64,000 nt of DNA from Luteibacter jiangsuensis (GTDB lineage Bacteria > Pseudomonadota > Gammaproteobacteria > Xanthomonadales > Rhodanobacteraceae), in assembly GCF_011742555.1 (NCBI RefSeq), contig NZ_JAAQQR010000004.1, forward strand, positions 310,001 through 374,000, given 5' to 3'. The notes below the pieces were generated by a model. The model did no database searches and was not told the origin of the DNA. It worked only from the letters and a program-made list of their open reading frames with translations. This document shows, piece after piece, positions 16,851-26,621 of the stretch; within the stretch, counting starts at the first letter, position 1, and every line of letters begins with the position of its first letter. The translations under genes were made by a program, and so were the position numbers.

Positions 16851-19800
16851 TCAGCCGACCCACGCGCGCGCATTGCGGAACATGCGCATCCACGGGGAGT
16901 CCTCACCCCACTGCTCCGGATGCCAGCTCAACTGCGCCGTGCGGAACACGCGCTCGGGGTGCGGCATCATGATCGTGACGCGGCCGTCGGCGGCGGTGAA
17001 GGCGGCCAGGCCACCCGGGGAACCGTTCGGGTTCAGCGGATAGCTTTCCGTCGGCTTGCCGCGGTTGTCGACGAAGCGCGCCGCGGCGTGGCTCTTCGAC
17101 GGGCTGCACACCATCGGGAAATGCACCCGGCCTTCGCCGTGCGCCACCGCGACGGGAATGCGCGAGCCGGCCATACCGCGGAAGAAGATGCTGCCCGAAT
17201 CCAGGATCTCGAGCGTGGCCACGCGCGCCTCGTACTGCTCCGACTGGTTGCGCAGGAACTGCGGCCAGTGCTTCGCGTCGGGGATGATGTCCTTCAGGCC
17301 GGACATCATCTGGCAGCCGTTGCACACGCCGAGGGCGAAGCGCGTGCCGTCCTCGAAGAAGCGGGCGAACTGCTCGCGCAGCGCATCGTTGTACAGGATG
17401 GACGTGGCCCACCCACGTCCCGCGCCGAGCACGTCGCCGTACGAGAACCCGCCGCAAGCGGCCAGGCCGATGAAGTCCTTGAGGTGGTGCCGGCCGGTGG
17501 CCAGGTCGGTCATGTGCACATCGACGGCATCGAAGCCGGCCCGATGGAAGGCGGCCGCCATTTCGACCTGACCGTTGACACCCTGCTCGCGCAGGATCGC
17601 CACGCGGGGACGCACGCCTGTGGCGATATACGGTGCGGCAATGTCCTCCGCCGGGTCGAAGACGAGCTTCGGCGAGATGCCGGGGTCGGCATCGTCGAGG
17701 CGCCACTCGTTTTCCTGGTCGGCGCTGTGCGGGTTGTCGCGCAGGCGCTGCATGGCGTAGCTGGTTTCGTTCCAGGCGCGGAACAGTTCCGTCCAGTTCC
17801 ACTTGAACGCGGGCTCGCCGGCGAGATAAAGCTTGATGCCGAGCTTTTCCTTCGGACGGCCGACGTTGTGCGTGAGACCGGCGAGGTTGTGCTTGACGAG
17901 CAGTTGTTCGAAGGCTTCGCGGTTCGCCGAAGCCACCTGTACGACGGCGCCCAGTTCCTCGTTGAACAAGGCGCGCAGCGTCGCGTCGGCCCAGCCGTCG
18001 AGGCGAAGTTCCAGTCCGCAGTGGCCCGCGAACGCCATTTCCAGCAGCGTGACGATGACGCCACCGTCGGAGCGGTCGTGGTACGCGAGGAGCAGCCCGG
18101 CGCGGTTGGCTTCCTGGATCAGTTCGAACATCGCGCGCAGGCGCTTGGGATCGTCGAGGTCGGGCGGCACGCCGCCGCCACGGTTGAAGACCTGCGTGAG
18201 CGCGGATCCGCCGAGACGGTCGCGGCCGGCGCCAAGGTCGATCAGCCACAGGTCGGTGTCGCCGCGGTCGAGCTTCAGCTGCGGGGTGAGCGTGCGGCGC
18301 ACGTCGTCGACGCGCGCGAAACCGGTAATCACCAGCGACACCGGCGACACCGTCTTCTGCGCCTTGCCGTTCTCGTCGGTCCACACCGTCTGCATGGACA
18401 GCGAGTCCTTGCCGACGGGAATGGAGATGTCGAGCGACGGGCATAGTTCCATGCCGACGGCCTTGACGGCATCGAACAGCGCGGCATCTTCGCCCGCGTG
18501 GTTCACCGCGGCCATCCAGTTCGCGGACAGGCGTACCTCGTCGAGCTTCATGGATGCGGCGGCGAGGTTGGTGATGGCTTCGCCCACCGCCATGCGCGCG
18601 GCATCGGCACTGGAAAGCAGCGCGACGGGCGCGCGCTCCGCCATGGCCATGGCTTCGCCGGTGTAGCCGTCGAAGTCGGTCATGGTGACCGCGACGTCGG
18701 CGACGGGAACCTGCCAAGGGCCCACCATCGGATCGCGCGCGTTGAGCCCGCCGACCGTACGATCGCCGATGGTGATGAGGAAGTTCTTGCTGCCGACCGC
18801 GGGCAGGCGCAGCACGCGCATCAGCGCTTCGTCCATGCCGATGCCGGTAAGGTCGGCGACGAGGTCGACGCGCGGCTTCACGCGCTTCGCATCGCGGTGC
18901 ATGCGCGGCGGCTTGCCGAACAGCACGTCCATGCCCAGGTCGATCACGGTGAGATCGCGGCGCGGATCGCGCACGATGAGGCGCGGTTCTTCGGTGGCTT
19001 CGCCGACCACTGCGAAGGGGCAGCGCTCGCGTGCGCAGAAGGATTCGAAAAGTTCGAGGTCCTCACCGCCGATGGCGAGCACGTAGCGTTCCTGCGACTC
19101 GTTGCTCCATACCTGCATCGGCGAGAGGTTCGGGTCGTCCGAGGGGAGCTTCGACAGGTCGATGACACCGCCGACGCCCGCGTCGTTGAGGATCTCGGGA
19201 ATGGCGTTGGACACGCCACCGGCGCCCACGTCGTGGATGCTGACGATGGGATTGCGGTCGCCACGTGCCCAGCATGCGTCGATCACCTGCTGGCAGCGGC
19301 GTTCCATTTCCGGGTTGTCGCGCTGCACGGAGGCGAAGTCGAGTTCCGCGCTGGACGTGCCGGACGCCACGGAAGACGCCGCGCCACCGCCCAGCCCGAT
19401 GAGCATGGCCGGACCGCCGAGCACGATCACCTTGTCGCCCGGACGAACCTTCCGCTTCTGCACGTGCTCGGGACGGATGGCAGCCAGGCCACCGGCGATC
19501 ATGATCGGCTTGTCGTAACCGCGCCGCACGCCCTTGTCGCCCGTTTCCTGCTCGAAAGTGCGGAAATAGCCGCCCAGGGCCGGACGGCCGAATTCGTTGT
19601 TGAAGGCCGCGGCGCCGAGCGGGCCGTCGCGCATGATCTCGAACGCGGACGCCATGCGCGGCGGAAGCGGACGCTCCTTTTCCCAAGGACGCGGCAACCC
19701 GGGAATGCGCAGATGGGACACGGAGAAACCCGTAAGACCGGCCTTCGGCTTGCCGCCGCGACCGGTCGCGCCCTCGTCGCGGATTTCGCCGCCCGCACCG

Positions 19801-20714
19801 GTGGCGGCACCCGGCCACGGGGCGATCGCCGTCGGATGGTTGTGCGTTTCCACCTTGATGGCGTACGGCGCCGCTTCGGCCACGGTGCGAAACACGCCGT
19901 CTTCCGGATCCACGAACAGGCGGTTGCCCTCGTAGCCTTCGATGACCGCCGCGTTGTCGTGATAGGCCGACAACGTATGTGCCGGCGACTTCTGGTGCGT
20001 GTTCTTGATCATGCCGAACAGCGACGACTCCTGCTCCGCGCCGTCGAGCGTCCAGGTGGCGTTGAACACCTTGTGCCGGCAGTGCTCGGAATTCGCCTGC
20101 GCGAACATCATGAGCTCGGCATCGGTAGGCGCGCGGCCCATCTCCGCGTAGCGCGCGGCGAGGTAGTCGATCTCGTCGTCGGCCAGCGCAAGGCCGAGCT
20201 CGGCGTTGGCGGCGGACAATGCCGCGCGCGGATCGGCGCCCAGCTCGATGCGCCCGAGCGGACCGGGTTCACCGGCAAGGAAAAGCCCGGCGGCCTGTTC
20301 CAGCGCATGGAGCGGCGACTGCACCATGGGATCGCAGAAGGCGGTCATCACGGCGGCGTACGCCGGATGGTCGTCGGCAGGCATGCCGGTGACCCGCCAT
20401 GCCGTGCCGCGCTCCACGCGGCGCACGTCGAAACCCGCGCCATGAAGGATGTCGGTGGCCTTGCTGGACCACGGCGAGATGGTGCCCAGACGCGGCACGA
20501 TCCAGAACGTGGCGTCCTCGGGGGTGCCCGCTTTCGCTTCCAGCACCGCGAGGAGGCGCGCACGCGCGTCGCCCTCGGGCGCCTGGTCGGCGTCGACGAA
20601 GTAGGTGAACCAGGCGGCCTGTACGCGTGTACCGTGATGCAAGGCATCCAGGTGGGCGTTCAGTCGTTCGAGGCGAAAAGGCGAGAGGGCGCTCTGCCCG
20701 TCGAGTGCGATCAT
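16851..20714 (-). CDS. purL: Phosphoribosylformylglycinamidine synthase (large PurL)
   Basis: At 1287 residues this is the single-chain gammaproteobacterial enzyme, which makes FGAM from FGAR, glutamine and ATP in purine synthesis. The N-terminal PurS-like region is followed by two synthetase halves ([21 protein letters not shown] and SIHDVGAGG motifs). The C-terminal class I glutamine amidotransferase has its nucleophile Cys in [12 protein letters not shown] and its His-Glu pair near [11 protein letters not shown]. The ATG at 20714 lacks an obvious ribosome site. The gene is followed closely by the glycosyltransferase. Confidence 0.98.
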   Translation of the reverse strand: MIALDGQSALSPFRLERLNAHLDALHHGTRVQAAWFTYFVDADQAPEGDARARLLAVLEAKAGTPEDATFWIVPRLGTISPWSSKATDILHGAGFDVRRVERGTAWRVTGMPADDHPAYAAVMTAFCDPMVQSPLHALEQAAGLFLAGEPGPLGRIELGADPRAALSAANAELGLALADDEIDYLAARYAEMGRAPTDAELMMFAQANSEHCRHKVFNATWTLDGAEQESSLFGMIKNTHQKSPAHTLSAYHDNAAVIEGYEGNRLFVDPEDGVFRTVAEAAPYAIKVETHNHPTAIAPWPGAATGAGGEIRDEGATGRGGKPKAGLTGFSVSHLRIPGLPRPWEKERPLPPRMASAFEIMRDGPLGAAAFNNEFGRPALGGYFRTFEQETGDKGVRRGYDKPIMIAGGLAAIRPEHVQKRKVRPGDKVIVLGGPAMLIGLGGGAASSVASGTSSAELDFASVQRDNPEMERRCQQVIDACWARGDRNPIVSIHDVGAGGVSNAIPEILNDAGVGGVIDLSKLPSDDPNLSPMQVWSNESQERYVLAIGGEDLELFESFCARERCPFAVVGEATEEPRLIVRDPRRDLTVIDLGMDVLFGKPPRMHRDAKRVKPRVDLVADLTGIGMDEALMRVLRLPAVGSKNFLITIGDRTVGGLNARDPMVGPWQVPVADVAVTMTDFDGYTGEAMAMAERAPVALLSSADAARMAVGEAITNLAAASMKLDEVRLSANWMAAVNHAGEDAALFDAVKAVGMELCPSLDISIPVGKDSLSMQTVWTDENGKAQKTVSPVSLVITGFARVDDVRRTLTPQLKLDRGDTDLWLIDLGAGRDRLGGSALTQVFNRGGGVPPDLDDPKRLRAMFELIQEANRAGLLLAYHDRSDGGVIVTLLEMAFAGHCGLELRLDGWADATLRALFNEELGAVVQVASANREAFEQLLVKHNLAGLTHNVGRPKEKLGIKLYLAGEPAFKWNWTELFRAWNETSYAMQRLRDNPHSADQENEWRLDDADPGISPKLVFDPAEDIAAPYIATGVRPRVAILREQGVNGQVEMAAAFHRAGFDAVDVHMTDLATGRHHLKDFIGLAACGGFSYGDVLGAGRGWATSILYNDALREQFARFFEDGTRFALGVCNGCQMMSGLKDIIPDAKHWPQFLRNQSEQYEARVATLEILDSGSIFFRGMAGSRIPVAVAHGEGRVHFPMVCSPSKSHAAARFVDNRGKPTESYPLNPNGSPGGLAAFTAADGRVTIMMPHPERVFRTAQLSWHPEQWGEDSPWMRMFRNARAWVG

Positions 20715-20803
20715 GCGGGGGGAAAGGCGCAGAAGGAAAACGCCTATTCTACATGATGTTGCGCGGCAGCATCGGACCGACCGAAGGAAGGTCCCGGGAT
20801 ACC

Positions 20804-20903
20804 TGTGGGAGCCGCTTCAGCGGCGATGGATGCTCGCGGCCAGACTGCCCGCTGCCGCGGGATCGCCGGCATAGCCGGCTCCCACAGGGGCCGGCTCCCA
20901 CAG
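20804..20903. repeat. Dispersed palindromic repeat, family A (copy 4) with an extra half-arm
   Basis: The left arm starts TGTGGGAGCCGCTTCAGCGG and the variant right arm ends GCCGGCTCCCACAG (to 20887). An additional half-arm GGCCGGCTCCCACAG is duplicated directly after it (20889-20903). It separates purL from dsbC. Confidence 0.88.
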
Positions 20904-20910
20904 GGTTGGA

Positions 20911-21663
20911 TCAGCCGCCGCGGCCCACCGTGCCTGCCGGGGCCTCCAGGGCCTTCAGCAGCTGGGCCGGGGTGACGTAGCCGCCCACGACGTCGCCGTT
21001 CTCGGTGACGATGGTGGGGGTGCCGTTCACGCCCAGGCGCTCGCCCAGTTCGAAATCGTCCTTCACCGGATTGGCGCAGGTGGCCGCCTTGGGCGTGGCG
21101 CCCTTCATGGCCTCGTTGAAGGCGTTCTTGCGGTCGGCACTGCACCAGACCGACACGGCCTTGGTGTAGGACGGGGTGTCATTGCCGGCCGTGGTCTTGA
21201 TGCCTTCCCGCGGCCAGAACACGTATTCGACCGCGATGCCCTGCTTGTTGAATTCGTCGATGTGCGCGTGGAGCTGGCGGCAGAACCCGCAGTCGACGTC
21301 CGTGAAGACCGTGACGGTGTGCTTCGGGTTGGCCGGCGCGTAGATGAGGCGCTGCGACGCAGGCACCTTCGCCAGTGCCGCCTTGCGCGTGGCGGCCCAG
21401 CTGGCCGCGCTGAGGTCGGTTTTCGCCTTGAGGTCGATCAGGTTGCCGTTGAGCATGTAGCGCCCGTCGGCGCTGACGTAGACCATGCGACCCGAGGCCA
21501 CCACCTGATAGAAGCCCTCCATGGGCGCGGGCGCAATGCTGTCGACCTTGATACCGGGCCCGAGGGCTTCGACGGCGTCGCGCACAGCCTTTTCGTTGTC
21601 GGCCGCGCAGGCCGTCATGGCGAACGCGCCGGCGAAGAGCGCCGGCAGGATTTTCTTCAACAT
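20911..21663 (-). CDS. dsbC: Thiol:disulfide interchange protein DsbC
   Basis: This periplasmic disulfide isomerase has 250 residues. An N-terminal signal sequence (MLKKILPALFAGAFAMTAC) is followed by the dimerisation domain and a thioredoxin domain with active-site CGFC (C125 and C128) and the cis-Pro region VNGTPTIV. The signal ends in MTAC-A, so cleavage by signal peptidase I or lipidation at C19 are both possible; most DsbC proteins are soluble. I chose the ATG at 21663 because an in-frame upstream ATG would break the signal peptide pattern. Confidence 0.93.
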   Translation of the reverse strand: MLKKILPALFAGAFAMTACAADNEKAVRDAVEALGPGIKVDSIAPAPMEGFYQVVASGRMVYVSADGRYMLNGNLIDLKAKTDLSAASWAATRKAALAKVPASQRLIYAPANPKHTVTVFTDVDCGFCRQLHAHIDEFNKQGIAVEYVFWPREGIKTTAGNDTPSYTKAVSVWCSADRKNAFNEAMKGATPKAATCANPVKDDFELGERLGVNGTPTIVTENGDVVGGYVTPAQLLKALEAPAGTVGRGG

Positions 21664-21748
21664 CGCTACCACTCCATATGCCACCGGGGGAAACGCGGCA
21701 TCGATTGGATCACGATCACCGCATTCGGTTCCCCGATTGTGGCACGCC

Positions 21749-22651
21749 TCAGCCTCGCGGGTGGTGCTGGGCGTGAAGGCGCTTCAGGCCCTCCTTGGCC
21801 ACGAGCGTGTAGATCTGGGTGGTACTGAGGGCGCTGTGCCCGAGGAGCATCTGCAAGGCACGCAGGTCGGCGCCGTGGTTGAGCAGGTGGGTGGCGAAGG
21901 AATGTCTCAAGACATGCGGAGAGACCCGGCTCGCCGGTATGCCCACCTGCACGGCGTAGCGCTTCACCAGGGTCCAGAACATCTGCCGGCTCATGGCGTC
22001 GCCACGCCGCGAAAGGAACAGGGCCAACGGTTGCCCGTGTCCCGCGGCCAGTTGCGGACGCGCGTCGCGCAGGTAGGTTTCCACGTGCGCCAGGGCCTCC
22101 TCGCCCACCGGGACCAGACGGTCCTTGCCGCCCTTGCCGGTGATGCGAAGCACCCCTTGCCGCGTGTTCAGGCCGGCCAGCGGAAGGTCGACCAGTTCCG
22201 AAACGCGCAAGCCGGACGAGTACATCAATTCGAGCATCGCGCGGTCGCGCATGCCCAGCGGCGTGCCGACATCGGGCGCGACGATCAATGCCTCCACCTC
22301 CCGCTCGGCCAGCGCCTTGGGAAGGCTGCGAGGCATGCGCGGACGCTGCATCAGCAGGGTGGGATCCTCACGCTTGCCTTCGTCGCGGGCGAGTTGCGCA
22401 TAGAAGCGCCGGAACGCCGACTGGCGCCGGGCCATGCTCCGCACGGACACGGGCTGACTGCCGTGGTACGCGGAAAGGTCGTCGCGGCCGGCCGTGGCCA
22501 GCGTGCGCCCGCGCGTGGACAGCCAGCGCGCGAGCTGCTGCAGGTCGCGGCGATAGGCTTCGAGGGTGCGATCGGCCAGACCGTCCTCGGCCCAGATGCG
22601 CTCGATGAAACGCTCGATGAGGCGGGCGTCGGCGGATTCGATGTCGGACAT
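21749..22651 (-). CDS. xerD: Site-specific tyrosine recombinase XerD
   Basis: This 300-residue recombinase works with XerC at dif to resolve chromosome dimers. All catalytic residues are present: R149 (SSGLRVSELV), K173, H246 and R249 (HVLRH), H272 (LLGHSALSTTQ) and nucleophile Y281. The N-terminal SAM-like DNA-binding domain spans about residues 8-95. The usual TQIYTHVA is TQIYTLVA here. Its position beside dsbC matches the xerD-dsbC linkage seen in E. coli, which argues for the housekeeping enzyme and not a mobile-element integrase. Confidence 0.95.
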   Translation of the reverse strand: MSDIESADARLIERFIERIWAEDGLADRTLEAYRRDLQQLARWLSTRGRTLATAGRDDLSAYHGSQPVSVRSMARRQSAFRRFYAQLARDEGKREDPTLLMQRPRMPRSLPKALAEREVEALIVAPDVGTPLGMRDRAMLELMYSSGLRVSELVDLPLAGLNTRQGVLRITGKGGKDRLVPVGEEALAHVETYLRDARPQLAAGHGQPLALFLSRRGDAMSRQMFWTLVKRYAVQVGIPASRVSPHVLRHSFATHLLNHGADLRALQMLLGHSALSTTQIYTLVAKEGLKRLHAQHHPRG

Positions 22652-22757
22652 GAGGCGATCGTCTCACGTCCGCACCGCGACCCTCAAAGCGGCGTCGGGA
22701 AGAAGATTCGCCGTGCGCAGGAGATAATGGTCCGATGGCCAGTACGCGACGACCCGC

Positions 22758-23246
22758 ATGAACCTCCCCAAATCGCCCGCGCCTGCGTGGCGCCGCCTTG
22801 CCGCCGTCGTCTACGACGCTCTCGCCGTGGTCGCCATCGTCATGGTGGTCGGGCTCCTGGCCCAGTTCGCCACGGGCGGCACGCTGTTCGACACCCAGGG
22901 CCACCTGCTCGCCTGGTGGTACCAGCCGCTGCAAGGTGCGGTCGTGGGCACCTACTTCCTCGTTTCCTGGGTGCGCGGCGGACAGACGCTCGGCATGCGC
23001 CCTTGGCGGATCAGGGTGACGGATGCCGACGGCATGCCGGTGACGTGGGCGCGCGGCGCCGTCCGCCTCGCGGCCGGGGCGCTGCCGCTCGGGCTGCTGA
23101 CGCTCTACCCGCTCGTGTCGCTGAAGATCGCGCTCTGGGCGCCTGTCGTGGGCTGGGCCGTGCTGCTCCTTCCGGCGTTTATCGACCGCCGCCGCCGCGG
23201 ACTCCACGACATGGCGGCCGGTACCGAGATCCGCCACCTGCCCTGA
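22758..23246 (+). CDS. RDD family membrane protein
   Basis: The 162-residue protein contains the RDD pattern: an early R-R-L-A-A-V-V-YD segment in helix one, a GGQTLGMRPWRIRV loop and a C-terminal DRRRRGLHDMAAGT signature. There are about three to four membrane helices. RDD proteins have been linked to transport or ion exchange, but the function of this one is unknown. It diverges from xerD. Confidence 0.88.
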   Translation: MNLPKSPAPAWRRLAAVVYDALAVVAIVMVVGLLAQFATGGTLFDTQGHLLAWWYQPLQGAVVGTYFLVSWVRGGQTLGMRPWRIRVTDADGMPVTWARGAVRLAAGALPLGLLTLYPLVSLKIALWAPVVGWAVLLLPAFIDRRRRGLHDMAAGTEIRHLP

Positions 23247-23248
23247 AG

Positions 23249-25246
23249 CTAGTGCGAGAACTGGTCGCTCGCTGGAACCCATGAGCCGGAGTTCGCGGAG
23301 GGCACCGGCACGTTGATCTTGATCGACGCCTCGCACCCCGGTGGCAGCGGGCCGCCGGTGACGCGCGCCGTTGCGCACAGCGCCGTGTTGTCCAGCGCGA
23401 CCGGAGCGGTGGCGACCGTCGCACTGTTGGCAGGCGGAAGGTTGTCGGCCAACGGCTTGGCAGGCGCCATGGTCTGCACCTTCGCAAGCGCTTCCTGGCT
23501 GGCGGGTTTCGCCTGCACGTCTTCCGAGCAACCGAAAGTCAGGAGGGAAATGGCTTCCTTCATCGCCCCGCCCGCATTGCCCGGACCGGCCGTGCAATTG
23601 AGCCTCACGCCGCGAGGCAGCGAGATCGTCTTGCGCACCGTGGCCGCTTCCACGCCATGGCGAATGGCCGTGTCGACGGACGATTCGCCCTTGGGCGTCC
23701 AGGCGCCCTCGAAGCGCGTGGCCTTGTAGTCGATGTGCACGCGCGAGCCGGACTGCGGTACGAGGTTGCCGCGCGGTTTCAGCTCTACATAGGCGCCGGC
23801 CACCTGGCCGGTCTTGTCGCCCTGCCCGCCCGCGACGCCATCGTCGCGCTGCGAAGTGCCGTTCGCGCCCGTCAGGCGCTGACTATCTTCCACGCCGTTG
23901 GCCGCGCCCGGCGTGCCGGTGGCGGCAGTGGCGCCCGGCGTGTTCGAACCCGAGGCTTCGGCCGTGGTCTGCCCCGGAACGAGGGGCTGGGCCGGCGGCC
24001 CCTTGGCTTCGCCAGCGGCACGTGCCGCATCCGCCTTGCCCTGCTCCGCCGCGGTCTGCGCCGTGGATTCGCCCGCGGCCACATCGCCGGGCGCCTGCCC
24101 CGGCGGTTGCGGCGCGGTGTCGACGCCGGCCACCGGCCGTTGCATGTCGCCAGGCGTCACGGCCGGCGCCTGGACGGCGGGGCGCACGTCGTCCGCAAAA
24201 GGCGCGGACACCGTGGGTTTCGCCGTGGCGTCGGGAAGGGGCACCGCTTCGAGGTCCACGGTGGCCTCGACGGCCGGTGCGTGGATGGGCTCGACCGACA
24301 CCTTCGGAGGCACCGGCCGGGCATCGATGGCGAGGTCGGGCTTCGGCGCCGTGGGCTCGGACGCGATCGCCGGCAAAGGGGCGTCCTGCGGCGTCGGGGG
24401 AGCGGACGATGTTTCCGCCTCGGGGCGCGGCACCGTCGCGAGCGTCATCGCGGTGGTCGGCACCGGCGCAGTGCGCTCGGCCGTGATCGTCGGCGGCGTG
24501 GGCGTAACGGCCATCTGCGCGGCGGGCGTCTCGGGCAGCGCCAGCGAAGCGGGCGGCGGCATGGGCGCCGTGCCTTCGGCCTGCGCCCGACGCACCGGCT
24601 CGGGCTGGAAGCGGGGCGGCACTACCGTCGGCTTTGGCGTGTCCACGGCCAGATCGGGCGGCGCAGGCGTCGGCACCGGCACCTTCTCGAGTTCCGGTTG
24701 GGGCGGCGGCGCCTTCGGCTGGCTCAACGGCCGCTCCGCGACGGCAACGACGCTCGGCGGCGGCGCGCTCAGCTTCACGTCCGGCTTCACCTGCGGAGGT
24801 TGCGCGGCGGGCACGGCGATGGCGGGAAGGGGCTTGGCGGCGGAAGCCACGGCGGCAGCCCGGGACCCGCTCGATGCGCGGCTGGCCTTCGAATGCGCGG
24901 TATTCCAGCGCGTCTTCGCGACCGGCGCCCTCGACGGCGTGCCGCGTACCGGCGGCACGGGCGGCGGCGGCTTGTCGATGAGGCGCACCAGCAATGCGTT
25001 TTCGTCCGGCTGCTCCGGGGGCGGCGGCAACACGTCGTACGCGGGGCCCAGGATCATTCCGAACAGGAAGAGCAGGTGGACGACGATGGTGCCCACCCAG
25101 CCGAACACGCCCAGCAGGCGGTCGCGCGGCCTCTCGCGCAAGCGACGGCGATATACCAGCGCACGCATCGCAGCTTCGCGCGGCGACACCGGCAGCGAAT
25201 TCTCGGCGATCGGGCGGTCGCTGTCCGGTTGGTAAGTCTTGGGCAT
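23249..25246 (-). CDS. TonB/TolA-like proline-rich membrane-anchored protein, paralogue 1
   Basis: The 665 residues show a basic cytoplasmic N-terminus, one membrane helix (about 45-66, with H57 inside it), then some 400 residues rich in Pro, Ala, Val and Thr. The C-terminal domain contains TRFEGAWTPKGES, a TVRKTISLPRGVRLNC stretch and further Cys (GC, PPGC). The next gene upstream encodes a shorter paralogue with the same plan. The single helix with a buried His and a Pro-rich periplasmic spacer recalls TonB and TolA, but no classical TonB C-terminal domain is evident. The function is unknown. Long antisense frames across it are composition artefacts. Confidence 0.7.
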   Translation of the reverse strand: MPKTYQPDSDRPIAENSLPVSPREAAMRALVYRRRLRERPRDRLLGVFGWVGTIVVHLLFLFGMILGPAYDVLPPPPEQPDENALLVRLIDKPPPPVPPVRGTPSRAPVAKTRWNTAHSKASRASSGSRAAAVASAAKPLPAIAVPAAQPPQVKPDVKLSAPPPSVVAVAERPLSQPKAPPPQPELEKVPVPTPAPPDLAVDTPKPTVVPPRFQPEPVRRAQAEGTAPMPPPASLALPETPAAQMAVTPTPPTITAERTAPVPTTAMTLATVPRPEAETSSAPPTPQDAPLPAIASEPTAPKPDLAIDARPVPPKVSVEPIHAPAVEATVDLEAVPLPDATAKPTVSAPFADDVRPAVQAPAVTPGDMQRPVAGVDTAPQPPGQAPGDVAAGESTAQTAAEQGKADAARAAGEAKGPPAQPLVPGQTTAEASGSNTPGATAATGTPGAANGVEDSQRLTGANGTSQRDDGVAGGQGDKTGQVAGAYVELKPRGNLVPQSGSRVHIDYKATRFEGAWTPKGESSVDTAIRHGVEAATVRKTISLPRGVRLNCTAGPGNAGGAMKEAISLLTFGCSEDVQAKPASQEALAKVQTMAPAKPLADNLPPANSATVATAPVALDNTALCATARVTGGPLPPGCEASIKINVPVPSANSGSWVPASDQFSH

Positions 25247-25303
25247 GGGCGGCTAGTGTCCACGCTGCGGCCGGTGCGCACAATCGCTGTGCGGGTCGCG
25301 ACG

Positions 25304-26341
25304 CTACTTGCCCGTGCGCCGCTCGCGTTCCGCGTTCTCCTGGTCCATCGCCTTCAGCGGAGTGTCGGAGGCACAACCCTGCGGCAACGGCTTGTCGGCC
25401 CGGAAGGCCGCGATGCACTCCGCCTCCGTGGGGGGCGCCGGCTGACCGGGCAGGTCTTTCACCGGCGGGTTCGCCGGCGCCATGTTGAGGCGGACGTCTC
25501 CGTCCTTCGCGGCAGCCTTCGAGGGGTCTTCGCCGCCACAGCCCACGGGCAGCACGAAGAAGACCGTGGCGCACTTCACGCGCACGCCGTGCCCGAGGTC
25601 GATCGTCTTCTTCACCGTCGTGGTTTCCATCGCACGGCGAAGCCCCTTGTTGAGCGCGTTTTCGTCCCGCGGCGCCCAATCCTTCTCGAACCGTGTCTGC
25701 GTGTAGGTCACCGTGGTCTTGTGGGACATGATGCCGCTGTCGTCCGTAGGCTTGCGCGCGACGAAATCGGCCTGGGTCGTCCCTTCCGCGCCCTTCTTCG
25801 GCATGACGATGCTTCCGTCGGCCCCGAACAACACGGGGCGCCTGGCCTGCGCGTCGGGTGCCGGCGTGGCGTCCGGCGCCGGGGGCTGCGGCGTGGCCTG
25901 GGTCGAGGGGCGCGGGCGCGGCGGTTCGGGGCGGGTCGCCTCCGGCGAACGAACCTTCGGCGGCGGTTCCGGAGGCGGAGGCGGCGTTTCCACGGCGGGC
26001 GCAGGACGGGGAGCCGGTTCGATGAAACGCACTTCCAGCACGTCTTCGCGATCGGCCACCGGCGCATAACCGATCAGGAGCCTCGGCTCCATCTCGTAGC
26101 GAACCAGCAGCACGAGACCGATGTGCAGGACGATGGCGGCCACCATCGCGAGGATCCGCAGCACGCGCTCGCGCGGGGGCGGACGGCGACCGATGTCGTG
26201 CAGCGCGGCAAGCGTGGCGGCGTCGATCGGCGCAAGACCGGGCGCGCGCGGCGAATCCCCCGGCTGCAGCCGGTGGGGCTCGACGAACGGCGGTGGCGCC
26301 TTGCCGGGATATTGCACGCTGCGGTGATCCTGTAGCCGCAC
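25304..26341 (-). CDS. TonB/TolA-like proline-rich membrane-anchored protein, paralogue 2
   Basis: This 345-residue protein has one membrane helix (about 60-81, with H73 in IVLHIGLVLLV), a Pro-rich region of about 90 residues and a C-terminal domain. It shares with its neighbour the signature TRFEKDWAPRDEN, then TTVKKTIDLGHGVRVKC and PLPQGC. The two genes are 57 bases apart in the same direction, suggesting tandem duplication with a length change in the spacer. The start is uncertain: 26341 is a GTG without a good ribosome site, and a GTG at 26317 is possible. The function is unknown. Confidence 0.65.
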   Translation of the reverse strand: MRLQDHRSVQYPGKAPPPFVEPHRLQPGDSPRAPGLAPIDAATLAALHDIGRRPPPRERVLRILAMVAAIVLHIGLVLLVRYEMEPRLLIGYAPVADREDVLEVRFIEPAPRPAPAVETPPPPPEPPPKVRSPEATRPEPPRPRPSTQATPQPPAPDATPAPDAQARRPVLFGADGSIVMPKKGAEGTTQADFVARKPTDDSGIMSHKTTVTYTQTRFEKDWAPRDENALNKGLRRAMETTTVKKTIDLGHGVRVKCATVFFVLPVGCGGEDPSKAAAKDGDVRLNMAPANPPVKDLPGQPAPPTEAECIAAFRADKPLPQGCASDTPLKAMDQENAERERRTGK

Positions 26342-26621
26342 TGGAAAAGTCGAACAGCATAGCGGCGGTCCGCTAAACCCAGCGTAAGCCCTCGGGCTCA
26401 GACCATGGCAGCCACAGAAGATTCCCGGCCCACTTGATTCCCGAGGCAGGAAGGAGAACGCTTGGGCCCGGGTCCACGCCCAACCACCGCCATGACCGTC
26501 CGACCTCCGGACGACCGTGACGGCCCGCCATCGTCACGCCCGGGGGGTGTGCGAGAAGGCGACGCCGATCATGACGCCGCGTTCCCCCGCGCCACCCCTT
26601 CCACAAGAGGAGGGTCGCATC

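Noticed and set aside
16482-18446. Long plus-strand open frame opposite the glycosyltransferase and purL
   Set aside because: It runs antisense to purL amidotransferase and synthetase motifs and shows only His/Arg/Val-rich shadow composition.
21749-22651. Tyrosine recombinase as a sign of an integrated element
   Set aside because: Full XerD motifs and linkage to dsbC indicate the housekeeping recombinase; no element genes surround it.
23657-26335. A very long open frame on the plus strand across the two proline-rich genes
   Set aside because: It is rich in Arg, Gly and His with no domain, and opposes two minus-strand genes with clear membrane helices and matching C-terminal signatures. High GC leaves few stops.
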